Assembly (NCBI RefSeq): GCF_947502395.1
Contig: NZ_CANMZM010000003.1
Span: 310,001-374,000 of the forward strand
DNA length: 64,000 nucleotides
Origin: an uncultured Erythrobacter sp.
GTDB lineage: Bacteria > Pseudomonadota > Alphaproteobacteria > Sphingomonadales > Sphingomonadaceae
Direction of reading: 5' to 3'
Shown: in pieces, positions 16,677-25,838 of the stretch
Numbering within the stretch: the first letter of the stretch is position 1
Layout of the letters: every line of letters starts with the position of its first letter
Position numbers and translations under genes: made by a program
Notes under the pieces: generated by a model
The model's input: the letters and a program-made list of their open reading frames with translations, nothing else
What the model was told of the DNA's origin: nothing
The model's database searches: none

Positions 16677-18929
16677 ATGAACGATTTATCTCCTGAGAAG
16701 AAAGAACGCTCAAAGCTCGCCAAGTGGAGCCGGCGCGGTTTCATTGGTGCTGGTGTCTTGGCAGGCGGCGGTTTGCTGATTGGCATCGGCGTGCGACCGG
16801 GCAATCCGATCGGCGCGCTCGCACCCAAAGTGACGAGCGGGCCGGGCGAGCAGCTGGTCAACAGCTGGGTCAAGATCGACACGGACAACATCGTCACGGC
16901 CATCGTCCCGCATTGCGAAATGGGTCAGGGCGCGCACTCGGTGCTGGCGCAAATGCTAGCTGATGAGCTTGATGCGGATTGGGAAAATGTTCGTGTGATG
17001 CAGGCGCCAGCCGATGGCTCTTACGTTGTGACTGACACTGCGCGCATGTTCGTTGCGCCTTTCACGATGAACGCGGCGGATTGGATCGAGCCCACCTGGA
17101 ATGGCTTGTTCACCCAAGTCGCCAAATTGGCCGATGCGATGATCACCGGAGGCTCATCTTCGATCCGCACCACGGGTCAGCACTCTATGCGCGTCGCTGG
17201 CGCAGCTGCGCGTACAATGCTGGTGGGCGCGGCGGCGGACGAATGGGGCGTGCCAGTGGGCGAGATCACCACCGAAAACAGCACGCTCTTTCACAAGGCA
17301 TCGGGCAAGTCAGCACCATACGCCGAGTTTGCGACCGTTGCCGCTGACCAGCCGATGGATCAGACGCCCAAGCTGAAGACACCTGATCAATACCGCCTGA
17401 TGGGCAAGAGCAAGGCACGCACCGACATACCGGCCAAGATCAACGGCACTGCTGAATTTGGGATCGATTCTATACCCGAGGGTCTCGACCTTTCTTACGC
17501 CGCCGTGGTGCGCCCACCTGTCCCCGGCACAACAGTTGTGAGCATGGATGCTTCGCGTGCCAAGCAGATGAAGGGGGTCTTGCAAATCCTCAACATGGAC
17601 AATTTCGTCGCCGTGGTCGCTGATAGCTATTGGCAAGCGCAACAGGCGATGAACACCGTTCAGATCGAGTGGAGCCCATCAGAAAGCCCGATCAAGACAA
17701 TGGATGATCAATACGCTGCTTTTGCCGCAGCCTTGGACGAGGCTGGCGAAACGGGCGGTGATGAGGCCGCGGCAAAGGGTGATGCGCAAGGCGCACTCTC
17801 CAACGCAGCAAAGACCATAAAGGCCGAATACCGCGCGCCTTATCTTGCCCACTCGCCGATGGAGCCGATCAACTGCACCGCGCATGTGGCAGATGGCAAA
17901 TGCGACATATGGGCGAGCACGCAGGTGCCTTTGATGGCCCGCAGCGGGGTTGCATCCACTCTTGGGCTTTCCGCCGAGAACGTGACGGTGCATCACCCCT
18001 ATTTGGGCGGCGGCTTTGGTCGTCGTCTTGGTGCTGACGAGATGTCGATGGCAGCGCGCGTAGCCGAGGCAACCGGCTATCCGGTCAAAATGATCTGGAG
18101 CCGAGAAGAAGACACGCAAAAGGCTCTCTATCGCTGTGCAGACACCGCGCGGATGCGCGCTGGGCTCGACGAGAGCGGCAAACTTGTTGCGTTTGACCAC
18201 GCCTTCACCCAGCGCCACGATCCAGCGGAAGCTTGCGTGCCCGCGATGTACAATATCGACAACACCAGCGTGCGTGTGGCTACGGCTGATCTGCATCTGC
18301 CATTTCAGGCATGGCGTTCGGTCGATCATTCGCAGCAAGGCTTTTTTATCGAGAGCTTTATCGATGAAGCTGCGCACGCAGCGGAGGCCGACCCGCTGGA
18401 ATATCGTTTGGAGATGCTCAAAGGCTCGCCGCGCCACGTGGCGGTCTTGGAAAAGGTGAGAGAGATCAGCGATTGGGATATTCCCGATGCGGCTGGTCGT
18501 TCCAAAGGGGTCGCAATTGTCGAGAGCTTCGGCACAATCGTTGCCGAAGTTATCGAGGTCGATATGTCCTCAGGCAAGCCCAAGCTAGTCAACGCTTGGG
18601 CGGTCTGCGATGCGGGCTATGTGATGAACCCGGATGGCTTCAAGAACCAGATCGAGGGCGGTATCATCTTTGGGCTTACGGCGGCCATGTATGGCGAGCT
18701 GGACCTAAAAGACGGTGCAATCGTGCAGAGCAATTTCCACGATTACAAAATGTTGCGCATGGATGAGGTGCCCGCGATCGAAGTTGTGATCATCAACAGC
18801 GGTGATGTGCCGATCGGCGGGGCGGGGGAGCCAGGCACTCCGCCTGCTGCGCCAGCCTTTGCCAATGCGATTTACGCGGCGACCGGCAAGCGACTGCGCG
18901 ATCTACCAATCGCCAAGCAGTTTGCTTGA
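16677..18929 (+). CDS. Molybdopterin-binding large subunit, Tat-exported (IorB-like)
   Basis: 750 residues. A twin-arginine signal near residues 17-24 (SRRGFIGA followed by a hydrophobic stretch) sends the folded enzyme to the periplasm. Molybdopterin-binding blocks follow: HCEMGQGAHSVLAQMLADE, YLGGGFGRRL, PFQAWRSVDHSQQGFFIES, and GGAGEPGTPPAAP with the catalytic Glu. This is the single-chain large subunit of the isoquinoline oxidoreductase/aldehyde dehydrogenase type, without a FAD subunit. Its electrons therefore probably go through IorA to the cytochrome c encoded next. Confidence 0.93.
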   Translation: MNDLSPEKKERSKLAKWSRRGFIGAGVLAGGGLLIGIGVRPGNPIGALAPKVTSGPGEQLVNSWVKIDTDNIVTAIVPHCEMGQGAHSVLAQMLADELDADWENVRVMQAPADGSYVVTDTARMFVAPFTMNAADWIEPTWNGLFTQVAKLADAMITGGSSSIRTTGQHSMRVAGAAARTMLVGAAADEWGVPVGEITTENSTLFHKASGKSAPYAEFATVAADQPMDQTPKLKTPDQYRLMGKSKARTDIPAKINGTAEFGIDSIPEGLDLSYAAVVRPPVPGTTVVSMDASRAKQMKGVLQILNMDNFVAVVADSYWQAQQAMNTVQIEWSPSESPIKTMDDQYAAFAAALDEAGETGGDEAAAKGDAQGALSNAAKTIKAEYRAPYLAHSPMEPINCTAHVADGKCDIWASTQVPLMARSGVASTLGLSAENVTVHHPYLGGGFGRRLGADEMSMAARVAEATGYPVKMIWSREEDTQKALYRCADTARMRAGLDESGKLVAFDHAFTQRHDPAEACVPAMYNIDNTSVRVATADLHLPFQAWRSVDHSQQGFFIESFIDEAAHAAEADPLEYRLEMLKGSPRHVAVLEKVREISDWDIPDAAGRSKGVAIVESFGTIVAEVIEVDMSSGKPKLVNAWAVCDAGYVMNPDGFKNQIEGGIIFGLTAAMYGELDLKDGAIVQSNFHDYKMLRMDEVPAIEVVIINSGDVPIGGAGEPGTPPAAPAFANAIYAATGKRLRDLPIAKQFA

Positions 18930-18961
18930 GCTTGTAACTGGTTCAGGGGAGACATTTAGGG

Positions 18962-19423
18962 ATGCGAAATAAGGCGCTTATCGCTGTGTGTATGCTCACC
19001 GTGATGATCACTGCGTGTGGGTCTTCGGAGGAGCCACCGCAGGTGGTGGAACAGATTGTGGTGCGTGAACGCGGAACGCCGGAAGTGGTTGACGTGGCAG
19101 CTAGCGATGCCGTGAGTCGCGTCAGTCTTGGCGAGGATGCGTTTCAGGCCTGCACCGGGTGTCACTCGGTCGATGCCGATGGTCGCTCTGCTGCTGGACC
19201 GAACCTCTACGGTGTGATCGGTCGCAAGGCGGGCAGTCTCGAAGGCTATTCCTTCTCTGATGCTGTCAGTTCGTCCGACATAACTTGGGATGAAGCGAGC
19301 CTTGATGGCTTTTTGGCCGATCCTGCGACCTACCTTCCGGGCAATGAAATGTTGGCGGGCGCTGTTCCCGATGATGAAGCGCGTGCTGCGATCATCGCCT
19401 ATCTGGCCGCTCAGGGCGAATAG
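18962..19423 (+). CDS. Lipoprotein c-type cytochrome, partner of the molybdenum hydroxylase
   Basis: 153 residues. A lipobox (MITAC, Cys19) anchors it to a membrane on the periplasmic side. One haem site is CTGCH (Cys64 to His68), with a distal Met region PGNEMLAG. The fold is class I cytochrome c (PNLYGVIGRKAGS). It lies directly behind the molybdenum hydroxylase genes and is the probable electron acceptor in place of a flavin subunit. It resembles the cytochrome gene at 27598, so the two are paralogues. Confidence 0.9.
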   Translation: MRNKALIAVCMLTVMITACGSSEEPPQVVEQIVVRERGTPEVVDVAASDAVSRVSLGEDAFQACTGCHSVDADGRSAAGPNLYGVIGRKAGSLEGYSFSDAVSSSDITWDEASLDGFLADPATYLPGNEMLAGAVPDDEARAAIIAYLAAQGE

Positions 19424-19441
19424 GCGCAGAAGGCCCGCTAG

Positions 19442-20383
19442 GTGGACCTGCCCAAAACCTGCCAGTTTTTGAACGAGGCGCAGAGCCGCGGCCTTCGCAT
19501 GGTGCTAGTCACAGTTTGCGGAGTTGAAGGCTCTTCGATGCGCAATCCCGGCACCATTATGGGTGTTGCTGAGGACGGCAGCTTTGCCGGCTCTCTATCG
19601 GGCGGGTGTATTGAGAACGCAGTGGTCGCAGAGGCTATCGATGTGCTCACCAATGGTGCCCCGCGCGTGGTGCGGTTTGGGGCGGGCTCGTCCTATCTCG
19701 ATATCAGATTACCATGTGGGGGTGGGCTCGACCTGTCATTCCATGTGATTGAAGACACGAGTTTTGTGCAATCCTGCCTCGCATCGATTGAGGCGCGAAC
19801 ACCCTTTTCGATCGAGACGGGGCCCGGGGGACCTCGACATGTCCCCAACTGGCACCAAGCCGTCTTCGATCCCGAAGGTGGAGAGGCGATCTTCGGTCAC
19901 TATCCGGGACCCGATCTTCAGATTATCGGTCACGGGGGAGGGGTTGAGGCGCTCGCCACAATGGCTGCGGCCTTTGGCTGCACTGCTCGTATTCTCACTC
20001 CCGATGAACGCTTGATTCAGCAGCTTAGGCCGCGCGGTTTCGCTGCCCACTTGCTGGAACGCACCAACCAGACCGATCTGCTCCAAAGTGACCCGTGGAC
20101 CGCGACAGTTTTCCTGTTCCACGATCACGATTGGGAAATCGATCTGATAGAACAGGCACTGACCATGCCGCACTTTTATCTTGGTGCGATGGGGGGGCGG
20201 CGTGCGCATGCCTTTCGCAATGAGGCCTTAAGTAAGCGCGGGGTTTCCCAAGACCAGCTCGACACTATCCGTGCGCCCATTGGCCTGTTCCATTCCTCAC
20301 GCGATCCTCATACGCTTGCGCTCTCCACACTCGGCGAAGTGATCCGTTCCTATGAAGAAACCTCATGGGCTCCCGACGTTTAG
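19442..20383 (+). CDS. XdhC/CoxI-family molybdenum cofactor maturation protein
   Basis: 313 residues from a GTG at 19442. The N-terminal XdhC/CoxI domain is clear (VTVCGVEGSSMRNPGTIMGV, GSLSGGCIENAVVAEA), as is the C-terminal Rossmann domain (IIGHGGGVEALATMAAAFG, then PHFYLGAMGGRRAH and IRAPIGL). The family binds and sulfurates the molybdenum cofactor before insertion into xanthine-oxidase-type enzymes. It overlaps the next gene by 19 bases. Both presumably serve the IorA/IorB-like enzyme upstream. Confidence 0.92.
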   Translation: MDLPKTCQFLNEAQSRGLRMVLVTVCGVEGSSMRNPGTIMGVAEDGSFAGSLSGGCIENAVVAEAIDVLTNGAPRVVRFGAGSSYLDIRLPCGGGLDLSFHVIEDTSFVQSCLASIEARTPFSIETGPGGPRHVPNWHQAVFDPEGGEAIFGHYPGPDLQIIGHGGGVEALATMAAAFGCTARILTPDERLIQQLRPRGFAAHLLERTNQTDLLQSDPWTATVFLFHDHDWEIDLIEQALTMPHFYLGAMGGRRAHAFRNEALSKRGVSQDQLDTIRAPIGLFHSSRDPHTLALSTLGEVIRSYEETSWAPDV

Positions 20384-20928
20384 GTGTTGCCCTATTGGCA
20401 GCCGGTTCCTCGCAGCGATTCGGGGCAGACGACAAGCTTGCTGCAGACTTCCAAGGTAAAATGCTCGCCGAACACGCCGCCCTCGCGATCCCGGTCAAAG
20501 AATTCGAGCATGCATGGGTTATAACCCGGGGGCCGACTCATCCCTGTGAGCCTTCTTGGCGGGAGCAGGGGTTCGCCGTTATGATCAACCCAAACGCAGA
20601 GCAGGGGATGGGCACATCTGTGTCGTGCGCCGCGAGAGCGGCTGTGGAGGCTTCGCTTGACGCGTTGCTCATCGCTTTGGCCGATATGCCGTTGGTTCCG
20701 CACTCGCATTTCGAAGCCTTGATGCAAGCATCCACTGGTCCAAGCGCCATCGCGGTCTCCGCACAAGGCGACACACGCATGCCACCTGCGATCTTTGGCA
20801 GCGCGCATTTCGAAGCTCTCTCTCAGTCGACCGGAGACCAAGGAGCACAGATGCTGCTCCAGCAAGGGACATTAGTCGATTGCCCACCGGAATGGCTAAA
20901 GGATATCGACACGATCAAAGACTTATGA
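20365..20928 (+). CDS. MobA-like NTP transferase (MocA type)
   Basis: 187 residues. The nucleotide-binding N terminus reads VALLAAGSSQRFGADDKLAA, and ADMPLVP carries the metal-binding Asp of the family. MocA-type proteins add CMP to the molybdenum cofactor, and the neighbouring XdhC-like gene points the same way. The overlap with that gene implies translational coupling. Other members act on other sugars or cofactors, so the role rests mostly on neighbours. Confidence 0.85.
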   Translation: MGSRRLGVALLAAGSSQRFGADDKLAADFQGKMLAEHAALAIPVKEFEHAWVITRGPTHPCEPSWREQGFAVMINPNAEQGMGTSVSCAARAAVEASLDALLIALADMPLVPHSHFEALMQASTGPSAIAVSAQGDTRMPPAIFGSAHFEALSQSTGDQGAQMLLQQGTLVDCPPEWLKDIDTIKDL

Positions 20929-21192
20929 AACGAGTGTCTTACCCACCCATAGCCTTTTGCTTGGATGACAATTCGGCCCAGAATGTATGATCTCAGCGAA
21001 TGTTCGGAATACAGCATCGATGCGATTTGAGGGTAGATATCAAACGCCGCCCCAGTACAAATGTGCAAATATGTACTGACGTACTGCAGACATTGGGCGT
21101 AATGCTCCGAGCTTACGTACGGGTGCAATCGATGGTTCTATTATCGGCCTTGCAACATAGGCCCGATGGCGGATAGCTGATGGCATTGCTCT
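20929..21192. other. Intergenic region, no gene seen
   Basis: 264 bases between the MobA-like gene and the FAD oxidoreductase gene. No open frame with coding signal, RNA gene or clear terminator was found. It probably holds the promoter of the following gene. Confidence 0.4.
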
Positions 21193-22290
21193 ATGTCTGA
21201 AAAACAGAACAATGTCATGCTAGTGGGCGGCGGCCACGCCCATGTAGCCGTGCTTGCCGATTGGATCACCAATGGCTTGCCATGCAAGCGTGCTAGCTTG
21301 CTGACTCCCTATCGCCATTTACGGTATTCGGGGATGGTCCCTGGCTGGTTGGCAGGTCAATATGGGCGCGACCAAGGCGTGGTTGATCTTGCTGCATTGG
21401 CCGAAAGGGCCGGAGTGCAGCTCCTATTGGGACCCTGCACCGGAATTGATCCTGAGGCGCGCTGGATCAAGACCGGCGGCGGCCAAGTGCTCGAATACGA
21501 TCTGGTCTCTTTTGATACGGGCGGCGTAGGGCGGGCGCAGGACCTGCTCGGCAAGGATCCACGCCTTCTGGATGTCCGACCGATTGACCGTTTTGTTGAG
21601 CGGCTGGAGCAAAGCGAAGAGGCCGGGCGCATTGCTGTTGTTGGCGGAGGGGCAGGCGGGGTCGAGATCGCCTTTGGCCTGCGCAATCGCCAAGGCAAAG
21701 GCTCTCAACCTGAGGTGACTTTGGTCACCGGACGTGACGGGTTATTGCCTAACCTTTCATCGGCAGTGCGGCGCAAAGTTGCCAATGAACTCATTCGCCA
21801 AGGTATCACTTTGGTGGTCGTGGATGCGAGACTGGAAGGCGGCGACCTGGTCACCGAGGCAGGCTCGCTCGAACCTTTCGATATGATTGTCGCCGCGCTT
21901 GGAAGCGGTGCGCCGGATTGGCCGGGTGCTGGAGGGCTCGCCACAGACGCGCAAGGTTTTATCTCTGTTGATCAACATCAGCGTTCGATCTCTCACCCCA
22001 ATGTCTTTGCCACCGGCGATGTCGCGGCAAGACAAGACCGCGCTGTCGCTCATTCGGGCGTTCATGCAGTGATGGCGGGGCCCATCCTGGCGCAGAATTT
22101 GCGGGCTGTTCTATCTGGTAAAGAACCACGCCGGGTGTACCGCCCCCGGCGGGCTAGCCTCTACCTCCTGTCCACCAGCGATGGCAGCGCAATTTTGAGC
22201 TACGGCCCCTTCGCCGCACAAGGTCGCTGGGTGGCGAAGCTCAAACATGCCATCGACAATCGCTGGATTTCCCAATACGCGTCCCTGTAA
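21193..22290 (+). CDS. FAD/NAD(P)-dependent oxidoreductase of the SelD-associated type
   Basis: 365 residues. FAD and NAD Rossmann motifs are VMLVGGGHAHVAVLADW at the N terminus and RIAVVGGGAGGVEIAFGL near residue 145; FATGDVA closes the FAD site. The overall form is NADH dehydrogenase-2-like. The C-terminal block (YRPRRASLYLLSTSDGSAIL...ISQY) resembles the oxidoreductase half of fused selenophosphate synthetases, but no SelD part follows here. It may be a membrane-associated quinone or other reductase. The next gene also codes for a flavoprotein, but 104 bases separate the two. Confidence 0.78.
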   Translation: MSEKQNNVMLVGGGHAHVAVLADWITNGLPCKRASLLTPYRHLRYSGMVPGWLAGQYGRDQGVVDLAALAERAGVQLLLGPCTGIDPEARWIKTGGGQVLEYDLVSFDTGGVGRAQDLLGKDPRLLDVRPIDRFVERLEQSEEAGRIAVVGGGAGGVEIAFGLRNRQGKGSQPEVTLVTGRDGLLPNLSSAVRRKVANELIRQGITLVVVDARLEGGDLVTEAGSLEPFDMIVAALGSGAPDWPGAGGLATDAQGFISVDQHQRSISHPNVFATGDVAARQDRAVAHSGVHAVMAGPILAQNLRAVLSGKEPRRVYRPRRASLYLLSTSDGSAILSYGPFAAQGRWVAKLKHAIDNRWISQYASL

Positions 22291-22394
22291 GTTCAGGCTT
22301 GAGTGCGATTATGTTTGGCCGTTTGTAACCGTCCGGGGATACCCGGCGAATTCGAACGCGACAGATACTATTTGCGCTCTCAATAGGGGTTCTC

Positions 22395-24533
22395 GTGAAA
22401 AAGATACTGATACTGGTCGGTTTTGCCGCGCTGATTGCTGCCTACTTCGTCTTTGATTTGGGAACCTATCTTACGCTTGAGGGCCTCAAAGGGATATCTG
22501 ACGAGGCGAGCGCTTTCTACGAGAGCAATCCCGCGCTCGTCATTGCAATCTTCTTCCTGATCTATGTCGGTGTGACCGCGGCCTCTCTTCCTGGGGCTGC
22601 AATCATGACGTTGGCTGGGGGCGCTCTGTTTGGCCTCGTCACAGGCACAATCGTGGTCTCTTTTGCCTCAACGCTGGGCGCAACGCTGGCATTCCTCGCC
22701 TCCCGCTATGTCCTCCGGGACACTATCGAGGGCCGCTTTGGCGATCGTCTGAAATCGATCAATGCTGGGCTTGAACGGGACGGCGCGTTCTATCTCTTCA
22801 CCCTTCGCATGGTGCCATTGGTACCATTCTTCGTAATCAACCTCGTGATGGGTCTAACCCGCATTCGCACTTGGACTTTTGCCTGGGTAAGCCAGATTGG
22901 CATGCTTCTTGGCACAATCGTCTATGTGAATGCAGGCACGCAGTTGGCGCAGATCGACAGTCTTTCCGGGCTGTTGAGCCCCGCGCTGCTTGGTTCTTTT
23001 GTGCTTCTCGGCATCGTTCCCTGGATCGCAAAGGGAATTGTTGGCTTCATCAGCGCACGCCGGGTCTACAAAGGCTTCAACAAACCCAAAACATTCGACC
23101 GCAATATGGTTGTCATCGGCGCGGGTGCTGCAGGTCTCGTTTCCTCGCTTATCGCCTCCACGGTCAAAGCCAAGGTGACACTGGTTGAGGCGCATAAGAT
23201 GGGCGGCGACTGCCTCAACACCGGTTGCGTCCCGTCCAAGGCGTTGATCAAGAGCGCCAAGGTCGCAAGCCAGATGCGCAATGCTGACAAATACGGGCTC
23301 GAAGCGCACGAACCCAAAGTGCCTTTCAAACAGACCATTGCTCGCGTGATGGACGCGGTAAAAACCATTGAACCGCACGACAGCGTCGAGCGCTACGAAA
23401 GTCTCGGCGTCGATTGTGTTTCGGGCTATGCCAAGATCGTGGACCCGTGGACCGTTGAGATTGCCCGCAACGATGGCGAAACCCAACGCCTAACCACGCA
23501 AAGCATCATCATTGCTGCGGGTGCCGCACCGTTTGTGCCTCCCATTCCAGGGCTATCGGAGAGTGATTATCTGACCTCGGACACGATGTGGGACGCCTTT
23601 GCTGAGATGGACACGCCGCCTGCACGCGTCGCGGTTCTGGGCGGCGGACCAATTGGCTGTGAAATCGCACAGAGCCTCGCAAGGCTTGGCTCGAAGGTTA
23701 CTCAAATTGAAATGATGGACCGGATCATGGGCAGGGAAGACCCGGAGGTTTCCGCTTTGGCGCAAAGGTCACTCGAAGACTCTGGCGTTGAGGTGCTCAC
23801 CGGCCACCAAGCCGTGAAGATTGCCGATGGGATTGTTCATACCGAGCATGGTGGTGGCACGAGCGAAGTCCCTTACGACGCTTTGATCGTAGCCGTCGGA
23901 CGCGCGGCGCGGCTGAGCGGGTACGGCCTTGAGGAGCTTGGCATCGATACGCAGAAAACGGTCGTAACGGACGAATTTCTTGCAACCAAATTCCCCAACA
24001 TCTTCGCTTGTGGCGATGTGGCAGGGCCATTCCAGTTCACCCATACCGCCAGCCATCAGGCATGGTTTGCGAGCGTCAATGCGCTGTTCGGCATGTTCAA
24101 AAAATTCAAGGCCGACTATTCAGTGATCCCGGCGGTGACTTTCCTCGATCCTGAGATCGCCCGCGTCGGTCTTAATGAGACCGAGGCGAAGGAACAGGAT
24201 ATCGCGTACGAAGTCACCCAATATGATCTTGATGACCTAGACCGCGCGATTGCCGAGAATGAGGTGAAGGGCTTTGTCAAAGTGCTCACCAAACCGGGCA
24301 AGGACACCATCCTTGGTGCGACTATTGTTGGCATGAACGCAGGCGAGATGCTGGCCGAATACACCCTTGCGATGAAGCACAAGCTGGGCCTCAACAAGAT
24401 CCTCGGCACGATCCACCCCTATCCAACCATGGCCGAAGGTAACAAATTTGCTGCTGGCGAATGGAAGAAGGCGCGGAAACCTGAAAAGCTCCTTGCATGG
24501 GTGGAGAGATATCACGATTGGCGCCGCGGCTAG
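22395..24533 (+). CDS. TVP38/TMEM64 membrane domain fused to a mercuric reductase-like flavoprotein
   Basis: 712 residues from a GTG with AGGGG before it. Residues about 1-225 are hydrophobic with TVP38/DedA-like features (LPGAAIMTLAGGALFG, FYLFTLRMVPLVPFFVINL). From about 236 a class I pyridine nucleotide-disulfide oxidoreductase begins: FAD site VVIGAGAAGLVSSL, redox pair Cys273/Cys278 in GGDCLNTGCVPSK, NAD site VLGGGPIGCE, and a C-terminal dimerisation domain with HPYPTMAEG, where the active His lies. The terminal Cys pair of true MerA is absent. It likely transfers electrons near the membrane; substrate unknown. Confidence 0.88.
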   Translation: MKKILILVGFAALIAAYFVFDLGTYLTLEGLKGISDEASAFYESNPALVIAIFFLIYVGVTAASLPGAAIMTLAGGALFGLVTGTIVVSFASTLGATLAFLASRYVLRDTIEGRFGDRLKSINAGLERDGAFYLFTLRMVPLVPFFVINLVMGLTRIRTWTFAWVSQIGMLLGTIVYVNAGTQLAQIDSLSGLLSPALLGSFVLLGIVPWIAKGIVGFISARRVYKGFNKPKTFDRNMVVIGAGAAGLVSSLIASTVKAKVTLVEAHKMGGDCLNTGCVPSKALIKSAKVASQMRNADKYGLEAHEPKVPFKQTIARVMDAVKTIEPHDSVERYESLGVDCVSGYAKIVDPWTVEIARNDGETQRLTTQSIIIAAGAAPFVPPIPGLSESDYLTSDTMWDAFAEMDTPPARVAVLGGGPIGCEIAQSLARLGSKVTQIEMMDRIMGREDPEVSALAQRSLEDSGVEVLTGHQAVKIADGIVHTEHGGGTSEVPYDALIVAVGRAARLSGYGLEELGIDTQKTVVTDEFLATKFPNIFACGDVAGPFQFTHTASHQAWFASVNALFGMFKKFKADYSVIPAVTFLDPEIARVGLNETEAKEQDIAYEVTQYDLDDLDRAIAENEVKGFVKVLTKPGKDTILGATIVGMNAGEMLAEYTLAMKHKLGLNKILGTIHPYPTMAEGNKFAAGEWKKARKPEKLLAWVERYHDWRRG

Positions 24534-24563
24534 AGCCGTTGGGATTGGGGGAGACGCGGGGGC

Positions 24564-25838
24564 GTGGAACTGTTCGACCAATTTCGCGGGATAATTGGCA
24601 TTGCGGTGCTGCTTCTTCTTGCATGGGGCTTGAGCGAGGATCGAGGCAGTCGTCCCGGAGCCAAATGGATATTGGGAGCGCTGGGGCTACAACTCGCACT
24701 CGCACTTCTGATCGTGCGCGTGCCATTTATCTGGACGTTGATGGAAGCCGCCAATGATGGCGTTCGTGCAATCGAGAAAGCGACCCTTGCCGGATCATCC
24801 TACATGTTTGGCTACCTTGGTGGTGCGCCGGTGCCTTTTGCGCTCAAGGATGGGGCTGAACCACCGCTCGTCATCGCTTTTCAAATATTGCCATTGGTGA
24901 TCGTATTCTCTGCCCTTGCTGCATTGCTGTGGCATTGGGGAGTGTTGCGCATGGCGGCGAAGGGGCTATCCTTCACGCTTCAACGCACACTTGGAGTGAG
25001 CGGGGTCGTCGGCCTGTCAGGCGGGGCTAACCTGTTTCTTGGCGTGGTAGAGAGCCCGATGGTGGTCCGCGCTTATTTTGCGAAGATGGGCCGAGCCGAA
25101 CTGTTTCAGGTCATGGTGCTGTCCATGGCCAGCATTAGCGGCGCGGTTCTGGTTCTGTACGCCAGCACCCTCCAAGGGGTGCTGGGCAATGGGGCGACCG
25201 GTCATCTGATCTCCGCCTCGCTGGTTTCGCTGCCCGCTGCCTTGTTGATCGCTCGCTTTATGGTGCCGGGCGAAGATGAGCAGAAAACCGAAGCCTCTGA
25301 CGAGGACGAACCCGGCCTGAGCTATGCATCGAGCATTGATGCGATCGTCAAAGGCACGATGGATGGGATGCAATTGTTCCTTGCTGTGATTGCAGTCATA
25401 ATAGTGGTCTTTGCACTGGTCGCCTTGTCTGATCAGATCCTCGCTTTGTTCCCGTTGATCGGTGACGAGCCGCTCACGTTGAGGCGCATATTTGGATGGA
25501 TTTTTGCCCCCTTCATGTGGCTGCTCGGGGTGCCTTGGGCAGAAGCCCAGGCGGCGGGCAGTCTGATGGGAACCAAGGCAATCCTCAATGAGTATGTCGC
25601 GTTTCTTGAGCTTGCGGCACTGCCTGATGGCACCTTGTCTCCACGTGGACTTTTGATTGTTACCTACGCGCTGTGCGGGTTCGCAAACCTTGCCAGCATT
25701 GGCTTGCTCGTCTCGACCATCGGCACCTTGTGTCCGGAACGCCGCGCGGAAGCGGCCGGGCTTGGCATCAAGAGCTGGATCGCGGGCAATATCGCAACAG
25801 CTATGACCGGCGCATGGATCGGTCTAGTGACTTTCTGA
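24564..25838 (+). CDS. Concentrative nucleoside transporter (CNT/NupC family)
   Basis: 424 residues from a GTG at 24564, with a GGGGGCG-like site before it and about ten membrane segments. Family marks are SYMFGYLGG, GLSGGANLFLGVVESPMVVRA with the Gly-rich and Glu-Ser motif, and the C-terminal CGFANLASIGLLVSTIGTLCPER and IAGNIATAMTGAWIG. These transporters import nucleosides with sodium or protons. It overlaps the next gene by one base (TGATG). Confidence 0.94.
   Translation: MELFDQFRGIIGIAVLLLLAWGLSEDRGSRPGAKWILGALGLQLALALLIVRVPFIWTLMEAANDGVRAIEKATLAGSSYMFGYLGGAPVPFALKDGAEPPLVIAFQILPLVIVFSALAALLWHWGVLRMAAKGLSFTLQRTLGVSGVVGLSGGANLFLGVVESPMVVRAYFAKMGRAELFQVMVLSMASISGAVLVLYASTLQGVLGNGATGHLISASLVSLPAALLIARFMVPGEDEQKTEASDEDEPGLSYASSIDAIVKGTMDGMQLFLAVIAVIIVVFALVALSDQILALFPLIGDEPLTLRRIFGWIFAPFMWLLGVPWAEAQAAGSLMGTKAILNEYVAFLELAALPDGTLSPRGLLIVTYALCGFANLASIGLLVSTIGTLCPERRAEAAGLGIKSWIAGNIATAMTGAWIGLVTF

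Noticed and set aside
22395..24533. Mercury resistance (merA)
   Set aside because: The terminal Cys pair of MerA is missing and no merR, merT or merP lies near; only the general flavin reductase fold is supported.
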